A stretch of 41,034 bases of DNA from Opitutus sp. GAS368 (GTDB lineage: Bacteria > Verrucomicrobiota > Verrucomicrobiia > Opitutales > Opitutaceae). Below, in pieces: positions 8,366 to 16,440 of the stretch. The translations under genes were made by a program, and so were the position numbers. The notes under the pieces are model-generated. The model made no database searches and had not been told where the DNA came from. It saw only the letters and a program-made list of their open reading frames with translations. Location of the stretch: contig CAMBVX010000015.1 of assembly GCA_945871085.1 (NCBI GenBank), positions 1-41,034 on the forward strand, given 5' to 3'. How positions within the stretch are numbered: position 1 is the first letter of the stretch; each line of letters starts with the position of its first letter.

Positions 8366-9643
8366 GACGACCTCTTCGCCCGCGCCCTCCAGCTCATCCC
8401 CGGCGGCGTAAATTCCCCCGTCCGCGCTTTCCGTTCGGTCGGCGGCGCGCCGTTTTTCGTGAAGGCCGCACGCGGTGCCACGCTCATCACCGCCGACGAC
8501 CGCGAACTCATCGACTTCGTCTGCACTTGGGGCCCCGCCATCCACGGCCACAACCACCCGGTCATCAAAGCCGCCATCGCCGCCGCCCTCGAAAACGGCA
8601 CGTCCTTCGGCACGCCTAATCCCTACGAAGTCGAGATGGCCGAGCTCATCACGCGTTTCGTGCCGTCGATCCAAAAAGTCCGCATGTGCAACAGCGGCAC
8701 CGAGGCGACCATGTCCGCCATCCGCCTCGCGCGCGGCTTCACGCGCCGCGACAAAATCATCAAATTCGCCGGCTGCTACCACGGTCACTCCGACTCACTC
8801 CTCATCAAAGCCGGTTCCGGTGCTCTTACTCACGGTCACCCCGACAGCGCAGGCGTTCCCGCCTCCTTCGCGCGCGAGACCATCGTCCTGCCCTACAACG
8901 ACACCGTCGCCCTCGACGCCGCGTTCGCCGCCAATCCCGGCCAAATCGCCTGCGTCATTCTCGAGCCCTACTGCGGCAACGTCGGTTTCATCATGCCCGA
9001 CGCCGGCTACCTCGCCGCCGTCCGCGCTGTCACCACGCAACATGGCGCGCTCCTCATCTTCGACGAAGTCATGACCGGCTTCCGCATCGCCAAGGGCGGC
9101 GTGCAAGAGCGCGAGTCCATTGTTCCCGACCTCACGTGCCTCGGAAAAATCATCGGCGGCGGTTTGCCCGTCGGTGCGTTCGGCGGACGTTCCGACATCA
9201 TGGACTGCCTCGCCCCCCTCGGCCCCGTCTATCAAGCCGGCACGCTGAGCGGCAATCCCCTCGCCATGGCCGCCGGCATCGCCGCCCTCCGCCTCCTCGA
9301 AGACGACGGCTCTGGCACATCTCCCTACTCCCGCCTCGACCGCCTCGGCCGTCAGGTCCGCGATGCCGTCCTCGCCGCCGCCCACGCCAAAGGCCTCCCC
9401 GCCCAAGTGCCCCAATGCGGCTCCATGTTCAGTATCTTTTTCACGGCGACACCCGTGCGCGACTACGCGACCGCCCTCACCGGCGACGCCAAACTCTTCG
9501 CCCGGTTTTTCCACGCCTGCCTCGCGCGCGGTGTCTACCTCGCGCCCAGCGCTTACGAAGCCGGCTTCATCAGCACCGCCCACGACGGCCCCGCGATCGA
9601 CCGCGCCTGCGAAATCATGTCGCGAGCCATCGCGGAACTTTGA
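8348..9643 (+). CDS. hemL: Glutamate-1-semialdehyde 2,1-aminomutase
   Basis: A 431-residue class III aminotransferase that converts glutamate-1-semialdehyde to 5-aminolevulinate, the C5 route into haem and other tetrapyrroles. Clear family segments include [17 protein letters not shown] near the N-terminus, [17 protein letters not shown], the GCYHGHSD box, FDEVMTGFR, and [17 protein letters not shown] with the PLP-binding Lys267. [12 protein letters not shown] follows. I chose the ATG at 8348 rather than the TTG three codons earlier. The reading frame is intact and of normal length. No other haem gene is adjacent; a glutamyl-tRNA reductase gene is expected elsewhere in the genome. Confidence 0.97.
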   Translation: MTHSLSDDLFARALQLIPGGVNSPVRAFRSVGGAPFFVKAARGATLITADDRELIDFVCTWGPAIHGHNHPVIKAAIAAALENGTSFGTPNPYEVEMAELITRFVPSIQKVRMCNSGTEATMSAIRLARGFTRRDKIIKFAGCYHGHSDSLLIKAGSGALTHGHPDSAGVPASFARETIVLPYNDTVALDAAFAANPGQIACVILEPYCGNVGFIMPDAGYLAAVRAVTTQHGALLIFDEVMTGFRIAKGGVQERESIVPDLTCLGKIIGGGLPVGAFGGRSDIMDCLAPLGPVYQAGTLSGNPLAMAAGIAALRLLEDDGSGTSPYSRLDRLGRQVRDAVLAAAHAKGLPAQVPQCGSMFSIFFTATPVRDYATALTGDAKLFARFFHACLARGVYLAPSAYEAGFISTAHDGPAIDRACEIMSRAIAEL

Positions 9644-9683
9644 TTGAGTCTTCGGGGAACGCACCACCGTCTCTCTCCCATTC

Positions 9684-11546
9684 ATGCGCTACTGTTTTTC
9701 TTTCCGTCGCCTGCTCCTGCTCTCCGCGCTCTCCGCGTCCTTCGCGTTTCAATTTCTCCACGCCCAGCCCGCCCCTCGCGTCCAACCCATTGACCCCGCC
9801 TCCCTCGCCCTCGACGACGTCAAACCCGGCCAACGCGGTGAAGTCTGGACCGTCTTTCGTGGCACCGAACCCGAGCCCTTCTCCGTCGAAGTCACCGGCG
9901 TCCTCCGCAACGCCCTCGGCCCCGGCAAGTCCCTCATCGTCTGCGAACTCACCGACGAGCGTGTCCAAAAAATGGGTGCGGTCGCCGGCATGAGCGGCAG
10001 CCCCCTCTACATTGACGGCAAACTCGCCGGTGCCCTCAGCTACCAAATTCAACGTTTCGAGACCGTCCGCTTCGCCGGCTTCACCCCCGCCGCCGACCTC
10101 GCCGAAGTCCGCGAAAAAGTTACCGCGTCCCACTCGCCCACGCCCAAGCCCACTTCTTCGCTCACCCCGCTCACCCCGCTCGCTCCCTCGCTCAACTCCG
10201 TTCCGCCTCCGACTCTCCGCTCTCCTCTCTCAGCCCTTGGCTCGTCCCACGCCCCGACCCCGCTGACGCCCGCTTTCACCCTCACCGGCCTGTCCCCCGC
10301 CGTCGCCGACCTCTTCGCCCCGCGCTTCGCCGCCCTCGGTCTCTCTGCGATCGCGCTCGGCGGCAGCACGCAGTCCGGCACAAACGAAAATCCGAAGTCG
10401 AAAATCGAAAACACCACCCTGCGCCCCGGCTCCGCCGTCGCCGTCGCCGTGGCCACGGGCGACATCACACTCGCGGGCACCGGCACCGTCTCGCGCCTCG
10501 ACGGCAATCGCGTCACCGCCTTCGGCCACCCCATGTTGTCCCTGGGAGAAGTTTCCCTGGCCATGTGCGCCACGGAGATCGTCACCATTCTCCCGTCATC
10601 CATGTCGTCGGTGAAACTCGCCAACACCGGCGCCGTGATCGGCACGATTTCCCAGGACCGTCTCTCCGCCGTTTCCGGCACGCTCGGCCCCGGACCCGCG
10701 ATGACGGACGTCGAAGTAACCGTAAAACCCCTCGGCAGCGCCCCCCGCACGTTGCGTTTCTCCGTCGTCCGCCAGCAGCAACTCACCCCGGTGATCGTCG
10801 CCGCCGGCCTCACTCAGGCCATCATGGGATCCAACGACGCCGGTCTCGCCAACGGCTTTCGTCTGCGTGGCAACATCTTGTTTCCCGCCTCCCAGTCCCT
10901 CGCCACCAAGAGTCTGTACGCCGGCCCGCAAGGTTTCGCCCAGGGCCTCAACGAATTTGTGCAGGGCCTCAACGCGAATCTCCAAAATCCCTACGAGAAA
11001 ACTTTTCCCGACCACGTTACCTTCACCGTTGAAGCCCTCGCCGAGAACCCCTCCGTCGTTATCGAACAGTTTCAACTTTCCCGCTCCACGGCGCGCGCCG
11101 GTGATACCGTTCAGGCCACCCTCTCCTGGCGCGACTTCCAAGGCGCCACGCATCGCGAGATCATCGACCTCACCATCGACCCCGCTTGGGTCGGCAAACG
11201 CCTCGAAGTCGTCCTCGCCCCCGGTCGCACCCTCGACGAGCTCACCGGCCGGCCCCGCCTCATCTCCGCGTCCGAGCTCCGCAGTTTTCCCGCCTACCTC
11301 ACCGCCATCCGCGACGGACGCCCGACCGACGGCCTCAGCCTAGCCATCGTCGAAACCGCAGAAATTTTCAGCGACCAAACCATCGCGACGCCCGAGACCC
11401 CGGGCTCCATCGAACGCATCGCCCGCGCCTCCGACGAAACTCGTTTTCGCAAGCGTGATGCCTTCCTCCCGCTCTGGGAACGCCACGTCCTCCCCGGCAA
11501 ACTGACCACCACCGGAGTCCGCCGCCCCCTCCGCATTGTGGAGTGA
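9684..11546 (+). CDS. Secreted SpoIVB/S55-like peptidase domain protein
   Basis: A 620-residue exported protein (signal peptide about 1-28). Residues 45-130 contain KPGQRGEVWTVFRGTEPEPF, then a MGAVAGMSGSPLYIDGKLAG box with Ser104 and Ser106, resembling the S55 serine motif. Residues about 265-300 contain GNRVTAFGHPML with His282, resembling the S55 histidine motif. The C-terminal half looks like beta-rich domains. Proteins of this layout in Verrucomicrobia, Acidobacteria and relatives are usually labelled SpoIVB peptidase S55 domain proteins; their substrate is unknown. In SpoIVB itself the histidine precedes the serine, so the order is reversed here. Residues about 150-195 and 233-247 are low-complexity inserts. 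It is 96 bp upstream of the next secreted protein, possibly co-transcribed. Confidence 0.75.
   Translation: MRYCFSFRRLLLLSALSASFAFQFLHAQPAPRVQPIDPASLALDDVKPGQRGEVWTVFRGTEPEPFSVEVTGVLRNALGPGKSLIVCELTDERVQKMGAVAGMSGSPLYIDGKLAGALSYQIQRFETVRFAGFTPAADLAEVREKVTASHSPTPKPTSSLTPLTPLAPSLNSVPPPTLRSPLSALGSSHAPTPLTPAFTLTGLSPAVADLFAPRFAALGLSAIALGGSTQSGTNENPKSKIENTTLRPGSAVAVAVATGDITLAGTGTVSRLDGNRVTAFGHPMLSLGEVSLAMCATEIVTILPSSMSSVKLANTGAVIGTISQDRLSAVSGTLGPGPAMTDVEVTVKPLGSAPRTLRFSVVRQQQLTPVIVAAGLTQAIMGSNDAGLANGFRLRGNILFPASQSLATKSLYAGPQGFAQGLNEFVQGLNANLQNPYEKTFPDHVTFTVEALAENPSVVIEQFQLSRSTARAGDTVQATLSWRDFQGATHREIIDLTIDPAWVGKRLEVVLAPGRTLDELTGRPRLISASELRSFPAYLTAIRDGRPTDGLSLAIVETAEIFSDQTIATPETPGSIERIARASDETRFRKRDAFLPLWERHVLPGKLTTTGVRRPLRIVE
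10131..10260 (+). repeat. Pro/Ser/Leu low-complexity insert in the S55-like gene
   Basis: A pyrimidine-rich stretch made of CTCACCCCG and CTCTCCGCTCTC type units encodes a run of Pro, Ser, Thr and Leu (SSLTPLTPLAPSLNSV and onward). The 13-mer CTCTCCGCTCTCC at 10213-10225 occurs identically at 12479-12491 in the neighbouring gene. It lies between the serine-motif domain and the histidine-motif domain, in what should be a linker. Confidence 0.45.
10381..10422 (+). repeat. In-frame NPKSKIEN-type insert
   Basis: A purine-rich run containing AATCCGAAGTCGAAAATCGAAAAC encodes NENPKSKIENTT inside the S55-like protein, against a flanking sequence that is strongly C-rich. From memory, similar NPKSKI-like peptides occur in unrelated proteins of Verrucomicrobia and planctomycetes, as expected for a short dispersed repeat that can land in frame. 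I cannot confirm copy number from this window. Confidence 0.4.
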
Positions 11547-11642
11547 CGCCGTCCCCGCCCCGCCCCCGTTTCGGTATTTTTCTGCCCCCATTTTCCTGGT
11601 ACTACACCGTCCCGCCGCAGTCGTCCCCGCTCCACTCTCTTC

Positions 11643-14021
11643 ATGCCCACTCTTCCTGGCCTTCAAACCTTCGGTGTCTTCCGTGTGTTCCGTGGGCTCA
11701 CCCCGGCCTCTTCCCTCCGCTCTCTTTTCATCGCGCTCGCGGGTTCCCTGGTTTTCACCTCCGTTCTCCCAGCCGATCCGCTCTCGAAGAAAACCGACAT
11801 CGATTTTTTCCGCGACGTCCCCAGCCGCAGCCTTAAACGCCTCGCCGCCCGCTCCGATGGCCGGCTCGTGGCGGGCCCCATTCTCGCTGAACTCGTCGTT
11901 CCCGCTCCCGCCGATCTCCTCTGGTGCATCGAGTCCACTGCTGACGCCACGAAGTTCCTCGTCGGCACCGGGCCCGACGGAAAAATCCTCGAGATCACCT
12001 ACAATCCCGCCCTCGCCACCTACGCCTCGCGCGAACTCGTCAAACTCGACGATCCGCAGGTCTACACCGTCAAACCCCTCGCCGACGGGGCCCTCCTCGC
12101 CGGCACGTCCCCAAAGGGCGCGCTCTACCTCGTCCGCGATGGCGCGCCCGTCGCCCGCGTCGCGCTTCCTGTCGATTCCATTTTCGACCTCCTCCTGCTC
12201 GACGCCGACACCGCGCTCGTCGCGACCGGAAATCCCGGCCATATTTACCGCGTCGACCTGAAAAAATTCTCCGCCGCTGGCGTTACCTCGGAAAAGATCA
12301 CCGACGCAGCCCTGCTCGCCGAACACGGCATCACGCTCTTCGGCGAAATCCGTGACCGCAACGTCCGCCGCCTCGCGTTGCTCTCCGACGGCCGCATCGC
12401 CGCCGGCTCCTCCCCGAAGGGAAACATCTACACCTTCACGCCCGCGTCCGCTTCAGTCTCGGCTCCGCCGTCCCTGAGCTCTCCGCTCTCCGCCCTTCCA
12501 CCCTCAACCCCCGCCATCATTCTCCAGGAAAACCGCGACGCCGAGGTCACCGATCTCCTGCCCCAACCCAACGGCGATCTCTATGCGACTATTGTGTTCA
12601 CGGGCACCAGTGGCGAATCCCGCATCACCCCGGCCGACGGCAAGAAACCCGCCGCCGACGCCAAGCCCGCCGACCCGGTCCTCGCCGCCCCGGCCGAGAA
12701 ATTCGCCGGTCGCAGCACGCTTGTCCTTTTTTCACCGAACGGTTTTCCCGAAATCCTCGCCGCCCGCGCCAATGCCGCATTCTACCGCCTGGCCCGCCAC
12801 GGCGACGTCATTTTCATGACCGGCGGAGAGCTCGGTGAACTTTACGGCTACGACATTAAATCCCGGCTCAGCCTCACTTTCGCGGGCAGCATCTCTTCCC
12901 AGCTCAACGGTGTGACGCCCATCCCGGGTGCGCCGGGAAAATTCTTCGTCATCCGCAACAACGCCCCCGGCTTTGCGCTCCTCGATTTTTCCGCCTCCGG
13001 TCCGCGCGAAGCCGAAACCCGCCGCCTCGATCTCGGTCTCCTCGCGCAACTCGGCGCGTTGCGTTTTAACCGTATCCGAAATATCGCTGACCCCCAGCTC
13101 TCCGTCGAAATCCGCACCAGCCATGGTAGCGACGAACTCGAAGGCTGGGGCCCTTGGAGCGCCCTCCAACCTTCCGAGGGTGGCTGGCGCGGCGACTCCC
13201 TGCGCGGCCGCCACTTCAAACTCCGCATCCGTCTGCTCGACACCGCACTCGGCGCTCCCGCGGCCGAAATCGACAAGGCCACGCTCTACGTGCTGCCGCA
13301 GAATCGCCGCCCCACCCTCCAAGATTTTCGCCTGATTTCACCCAACTTTGGCCTCATCCCCGCCGTGGAACAGCCTCCTGCGCCCAACGCGTCGCTGAGC
13401 CAGCTCGTCTCTGCCAGCCCGAAAGACGAGGACGCCAAACGCAAAGCCACGTTGCTGAATAGCCAGATCGTCCCGTCGCCCGGCACGCAAGTTGTCTTCT
13501 GGACCGTCACCGATCCCGACCAAGACAACGTCCTCAGCACCTTTTCCATCCGCCGCGAGGGCGATACCGCGTGGACTGATCTCGCCGCCAACACCCGCGA
13601 TAGCTTCGCTCAATTTGACGGTTCGCACCTGCCCGACGGTGTCTACTTCACTCGCCTCGTCTCGACCGAGACCGCGCCGCGCCCCGTCGGCGACCGCCTC
13701 ACCGCCACCTTCGAAACCGACGATCTTGTGATCGACCACACGAAGCCCGAAATCCTCGAGGCCAGTGCCCGCCGCGATGGTGACCGCGTCATCATTTCGG
13801 TCAGTGGCCGCGACGCGCTTTCGCTGCTCGATGGCATTGAAGTCATCTTCAACAACAGCGTCCGCGAAGTCGTCGAACAACCCGACGACGGCGTGCGCGA
13901 CAGTCGGCAAGAACGTTTCACGCTCGACGTCCCCTGGGCGAAAGTGAGTAACGCCACCTCCGCCGAAGTCACCCTCTACGACGCCGCGGGCAACGGCACC
14001 CCCCGCCGCGTCAACTGGTAG
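11643..14021 (+). CDS. Large secreted protein of unknown function, propeller-like
   Basis: A 792-residue protein whose N-terminal about 40 residues end in a signal-like helix (LRSLFIALAGSLVFTSVLPAD). Residues about 50-480 contain repeats of the type DGRLVAG, GPDGKILEI, LADGALLAGTSPKGALYLV and LSDGRIAAGSSPKGNIYTF, each suggesting a four-stranded blade of a beta-propeller. Residues about 600-790 look like two Ig-like/fibronectin-like beta domains (GTQVVFWTVTDPDQDNV; TKPEILEASARRDGDRVIISVSGRD). I do not recognise the family. The N-terminus GVFRVFRGL is encoded by a dispersed repeat, so the true start may lie downstream of the ATG. A further low-complexity insert lies at residues about 268-290. 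It is probably co-transcribed with the S55-like gene. Confidence 0.75.
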   Translation: MPTLPGLQTFGVFRVFRGLTPASSLRSLFIALAGSLVFTSVLPADPLSKKTDIDFFRDVPSRSLKRLAARSDGRLVAGPILAELVVPAPADLLWCIESTADATKFLVGTGPDGKILEITYNPALATYASRELVKLDDPQVYTVKPLADGALLAGTSPKGALYLVRDGAPVARVALPVDSIFDLLLLDADTALVATGNPGHIYRVDLKKFSAAGVTSEKITDAALLAEHGITLFGEIRDRNVRRLALLSDGRIAAGSSPKGNIYTFTPASASVSAPPSLSSPLSALPPSTPAIILQENRDAEVTDLLPQPNGDLYATIVFTGTSGESRITPADGKKPAADAKPADPVLAAPAEKFAGRSTLVLFSPNGFPEILAARANAAFYRLARHGDVIFMTGGELGELYGYDIKSRLSLTFAGSISSQLNGVTPIPGAPGKFFVIRNNAPGFALLDFSASGPREAETRRLDLGLLAQLGALRFNRIRNIADPQLSVEIRTSHGSDELEGWGPWSALQPSEGGWRGDSLRGRHFKLRIRLLDTALGAPAAEIDKATLYVLPQNRRPTLQDFRLISPNFGLIPAVEQPPAPNASLSQLVSASPKDEDAKRKATLLNSQIVPSPGTQVVFWTVTDPDQDNVLSTFSIRREGDTAWTDLAANTRDSFAQFDGSHLPDGVYFTRLVSTETAPRPVGDRLTATFETDDLVIDHTKPEILEASARRDGDRVIISVSGRDALSLLDGIEVIFNNSVREVVEQPDDGVRDSRQERFTLDVPWAKVSNATSAEVTLYDAAGNGTPRRVNW
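11679..11695 (+). repeat. Short repeat copy at the 5' end of a secreted-protein gene
   Basis: TTCCGTGTGTTCCGTGG matches 16 of 17 bases with 16416-16432 in the mazG/trpC intergenic palindrome (TTCCGTGTGTTGCGTGG). Here it lies within the predicted first 20 codons and is read as FRVFRG. The copy is probably part of a dispersed repeat rather than ancestral coding sequence. Confidence 0.5.
12441..12515 (+). repeat. Ser/Pro low-complexity insert in the propeller-like gene
   Basis: A pyrimidine-rich run encoding SASVSAPPSLSSPLSALPPS interrupts the propeller-like repeats between one strand ending NIYTF and the next beginning AIILQENRDAEVTDL. It shares the exact 13-mer CTCTCCGCTCTCC with the insert at 10213-10225 in the upstream gene. 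The reading frame is kept. Confidence 0.4.
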
Positions 14022-14160
14022 CCCGCGAATCCCGTAGCCGCGAGCGTGAGCGAGTGGCCCCTCGTCCACCAAGGCCGCTTCGCTTAATCCCCTCGGCCGC
14101 GCCCGGGCGGATCGCGTGCTTGCCCGTGCCGCCCGACACCAGCTGCTTTCACGCCATCCC

Positions 14161-14510
14161 ATGAGCGACGAGCCCTCGCCTCAATCCTCCCGCATCCTCT
14201 ACCAGACGGAGGATGGTCGCACGCGCTTCCAGTGTCGTTTTGAGAATGAGACCGCCTGGCTAAGGCAGGCGCTCATGGCGGAGTTGTTTGAGATCGGGGT
14301 GAACACGGTGAATTACCATTTGAGGGCGATCTTTGCCGAGGGTGCACTGCGCCCGGAGGCAACTATTCGAGATTATCGAATAGTTCGAAACAGGGGGGCA
14401 CGACAGATCACCCGGCAGATCGAGCACTACAATTTGGAGGCCATCCTGGCCGTCGGTTTCCTCGTGCGCAGCCGCTTTTCGTAGATTTGGATTTTGAGCA
14501 GGGTGCTACG
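14161..14510 (+). pseudogene. Truncated RhuM-family protein
   Basis: From the ATG at 14161 the frame encodes 107 residues that match the N-terminal part of the RhuM (virulence RhuM/Fic-associated) family: ILYQTEDGRTRFQCRFENET, then WLRQALMAELFEIGVNTVNYHL (a helix-turn-helix), IFAEGAL, and EHYNLEAILAVGFLVRS. Intact members continue with a conserved RG-TQFR-x-WA box. Here the frame runs into TAG at 14482, while the neighbouring frame still reads FRRFGF, so a frameshift and deletion have broken the gene. Intact homologues run to about 300 residues or more. RhuM genes often sit inside type I restriction loci, which agrees with the HsdR scrap just downstream. Confidence 0.65.
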
Positions 14511-14563
14511 GAACTGAAGAAGCTGCCAAAGCCCAAGAAACCCAATTCAACGAAGCCACGAGC

Positions 14564-14700
14564 CTGAACTCAACCACCGTCGAAGAGACCGCGCTCGGCT
14601 GGTTCAGGCGGGAATGGGCTACTCGCCCGATCTCCCGGCCGCCGCGGTGAAGGATGTCCTCGCTCACGCCACCCTCCTCTGCGCCGACTGGGCGATCTGA
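14564..14700 (+). pseudogene. Scar of a type I restriction subunit (HsdR): N- and C-terminal scraps joined
   Basis: One frame from about 14564 reads LNSTTVEETALGWF, which resembles the start of HsdR (pattern: Val-Glu-x-x-Ala-Leu-x-Trp-Leu). About 15 bp later another frame reads MGYSPDLPAAAVKDVLAHAT followed by LLCADWAI and a stop at 14698-14700, which resembles the extreme C-terminus of HsdR (Tyr-Pro-Pro-Asp, then a VL-x-x-A-x-LL helix ending in Trp-Ala). The roughly 1000 intervening codons are missing. Together with the broken RhuM gene this looks like what remains after an internal deletion of an hsd locus. Assignments are by eye from short segments. Confidence 0.5.
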
Positions 14701-14713
14701 CGCGCGCCGCCGC

Positions 14714-15703
14714 CTACGCCCGCGGATGCGCCTTCGCGTAAATCTCCTTGAGCCTGGCGACGCTCACGTGCGTGTAAATTTGGGTCGTCGCCAGTTGCGC
14801 GTGTCCGAGCAGTTCCTGCACGAGGCGCAGATCCGCCCCGGCGTTGAGCAGGTGCGTCGCATACGAGTGCCGAAGCTTGTGCGGCGTCAGATCCAGCGGC
14901 AGCCCCGCGAGCGTGAGATAGCGCTTCAGCATGAGCTGCACCTCTCGCACTCCCATTCGCCGCCCGTTTGTATTCACCAACACCGGACTCGTCGGCTCTT
15001 TCGCCCGGGCAAACTCATCGCGAAATTTCACGAGCACCGCGAGCGCCACCCGCCCTAGCGGACATAAACGTTCCTTTTGCCCCTTGCCCAGCACGCGGGC
15101 CACGCCGGTCGAAAAATCGACGTCCCCATACGTCATCCCCACCGCTTCGCTCACACGCAACCCGCCCCCATACAGCAGCTCCATCGCGAGCCGGTCCCGC
15201 CACGCCGTGTGCGCAGCGATGCCCTCATTCTCCAGCAACCGCTGCGGCCCGGTGAGCAACAGCTTCATCTGCTCCTCGGTCAGAAACTTCGGCAATCGTT
15301 TCTCCAACTTCGGCAACGGCACACCGAGCAGCGGATTATTCCTCAACTTTTCCCGCTGCATCCAGAACCTGAAAAACGCGCGCAAGCCCGACGCGTGGTT
15401 GTGCAACGTCCGCCGGTCAAACCGCCGCTGCCCCTCAATCACAAAGTCCCTCATCTCGCGCGAACCGAGCGTGCTCAAACCGTTCTCCCACAGGCCGGCC
15501 CCTACGAGCCACCGGTAGAAATCTTCAAACGCCTGCCGGTAATTGCGCACGGTGTAGGCCGAATAGCGCCGCTCCTTCGCGAGAAAATCTTCAAACGGCG
15601 TCCACCACTCCGCGACCACCGCCGGCGGCACCACGGCGGGCCGGTGCTCGTCGCCGGGCCGCTCCGCCTTAGGCTCCTCCCCGTTGGATGCTTTTTTCGA
15701 CAT
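14714..15703 (-). CDS. xerC: XerC/XerD-type tyrosine recombinase
   Basis: A 329-residue recombinase. Xer proteins resolve chromosome dimers at dif and some serve integrated elements. An N-terminal SAM-like domain (about 30-130, WTPFEDFLAKERRYSAYTVRNY) precedes the catalytic domain, which has Arg183 in GGGLRVSEA, the LGKGQKER lysine hairpin, PHKLRHSYATHLL, LLGHAQLATTQIYTHV with Tyr310, and a normal C-terminal tail. The first about 28 residues are a charged extension. Its ATG overlaps the end of mazG by 35 bp on the same strand, so the two are probably coupled, and this suits a resident housekeeping Xer more than an element integrase. XerC versus XerD cannot be decided from this view. Confidence 0.88.
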   Translation of the reverse strand: MSKKASNGEEPKAERPGDEHRPAVVPPAVVAEWWTPFEDFLAKERRYSAYTVRNYRQAFEDFYRWLVGAGLWENGLSTLGSREMRDFVIEGQRRFDRRTLHNHASGLRAFFRFWMQREKLRNNPLLGVPLPKLEKRLPKFLTEEQMKLLLTGPQRLLENEGIAAHTAWRDRLAMELLYGGGLRVSEAVGMTYGDVDFSTGVARVLGKGQKERLCPLGRVALAVLVKFRDEFARAKEPTSPVLVNTNGRRMGVREVQLMLKRYLTLAGLPLDLTPHKLRHSYATHLLNAGADLRLVQELLGHAQLATTQIYTHVSVARLKEIYAKAHPRA

Positions 15704-16340
15704 CGCGCATCACCTTCGTCGCATGCAACCGCAGTGCACCTTCGGGATCGAGGCCCTTGGCCCGGGCCGCCGCTGTGAGCTCAAACAACATTTTCCCGAG
15801 CATCGTTTCATCCAACTGCTCGCCCAACGCGCGCACCTGCGCCGTGTCCACCGCGCCTTCGGCCGGCAGTTCTTTCTTCTCAATCTGCTTCCACACCGCC
15901 TCGGCAAACATCAACGCCGGCAATCGCGGCGGCAGGTCTTTGAACACGCCCGTCGACACCGGACCGTGTTTCTTCTCCGTCGCTTTGATCTCCTCCCATT
16001 TCACAATGACTTCCGCCGCCGTCTTGAGTTGACCGTCGCCAAACACATGCGGATGCCGCCGCACCAACTTCTCATTGATATCTCGCGCGACGTCCTCGAA
16101 TGAAAAATTTCCGGCCTCTTCCTCAAGGCGGGCGTGAAACACGATTTGGATCAACACGTCGCCCAATTCCTCCCGCATGTGCGCGAGGTCCCCGCGATCA
16201 ATCGTGTCGATGAGCTCGCTCACCTCGTCGATCAGACAACGCACGAGCGTCGCATGGGTCTGCTCTTGATCCCACGGACATCCGCCGGGCTTCGCCCGCA
16301 ATCGCACCATCGTCTGTTTCAGATCCTCAATCGCGCTCAT
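15669..16340 (-). CDS. mazG: Nucleoside triphosphate pyrophosphohydrolase MazG
   Basis: A 223-residue all-alpha NTP pyrophosphohydrolase that converts NTPs and dNTPs to NMPs, limiting aberrant nucleotides and affecting ppGpp levels. The N-terminal MazG domain has RAKPGGCPWDQEQTHATL and the metal-binding LIDEVSELIDTID and EELGDVLIQIVFHA (EExxE and ExxD patterns). The second half retains KLVRRHPHVFG and a KWEEIK segment. I chose the ATG at 16340 because it gives the family N-terminus; a longer frame from 16466 would add a TTQHTEHAELK-type peptide translated from a dispersed repeat and antisense to the trpC start. The downstream xerC overlaps it by 35 bp. Confidence 0.94.
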   Translation of the reverse strand: MSAIEDLKQTMVRLRAKPGGCPWDQEQTHATLVRCLIDEVSELIDTIDRGDLAHMREELGDVLIQIVFHARLEEEAGNFSFEDVARDINEKLVRRHPHVFGDGQLKTAAEVIVKWEEIKATEKKHGPVSTGVFKDLPPRLPALMFAEAVWKQIEKKELPAEGAVDTAQVRALGEQLDETMLGKMLFELTAAARAKGLDPEGALRLHATKVMRDVEKSIQRGGA

Positions 16341-16343
16341 CAA

Positions 16344-16433
16344 ACCACGGTGCCTGCGGAACTCACGAAATACACGGAAAATTTCGCCAAAAAATTCGGC
16401 TTTGAGTTCCGCGTGTTCCGTGTGTTGCGTGGT
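16344..16433. repeat. Palindromic repeat filling the mazG/trpC divergent region
   Basis: A 90-bp imperfect palindrome. Outer arms are ACCACG (16344-16349) and CGTGGT (16428-16433). Inner arms are a perfect 10-mer, GCGGAACTCA (16356-16365) and TGAGTTCCGC (16403-16412). The middle is AT-rich. Its right half shares 16 of 17 bases with 11679-11695. The element begins 4 bp from the mazG ATG and ends 8 bp before the trpC ATG, so it makes up nearly all of the intergenic sequence. Translated, it gives TTQHTEH on one strand and FRVFRVLRG on the other, a style I recall from dispersed repeats of Verrucomicrobia and planctomycetes. Confidence 0.7.
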
Positions 16434-16440
16434 CGCTCTC

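Noticed and set aside
11340-12326. 328-codon minus-strand frame over the S55-like and propeller-like genes
   Set aside because: Overlaps two better supported genes; its THEDTEG-like part comes from the repeat copy at 11679-11695 read backwards.
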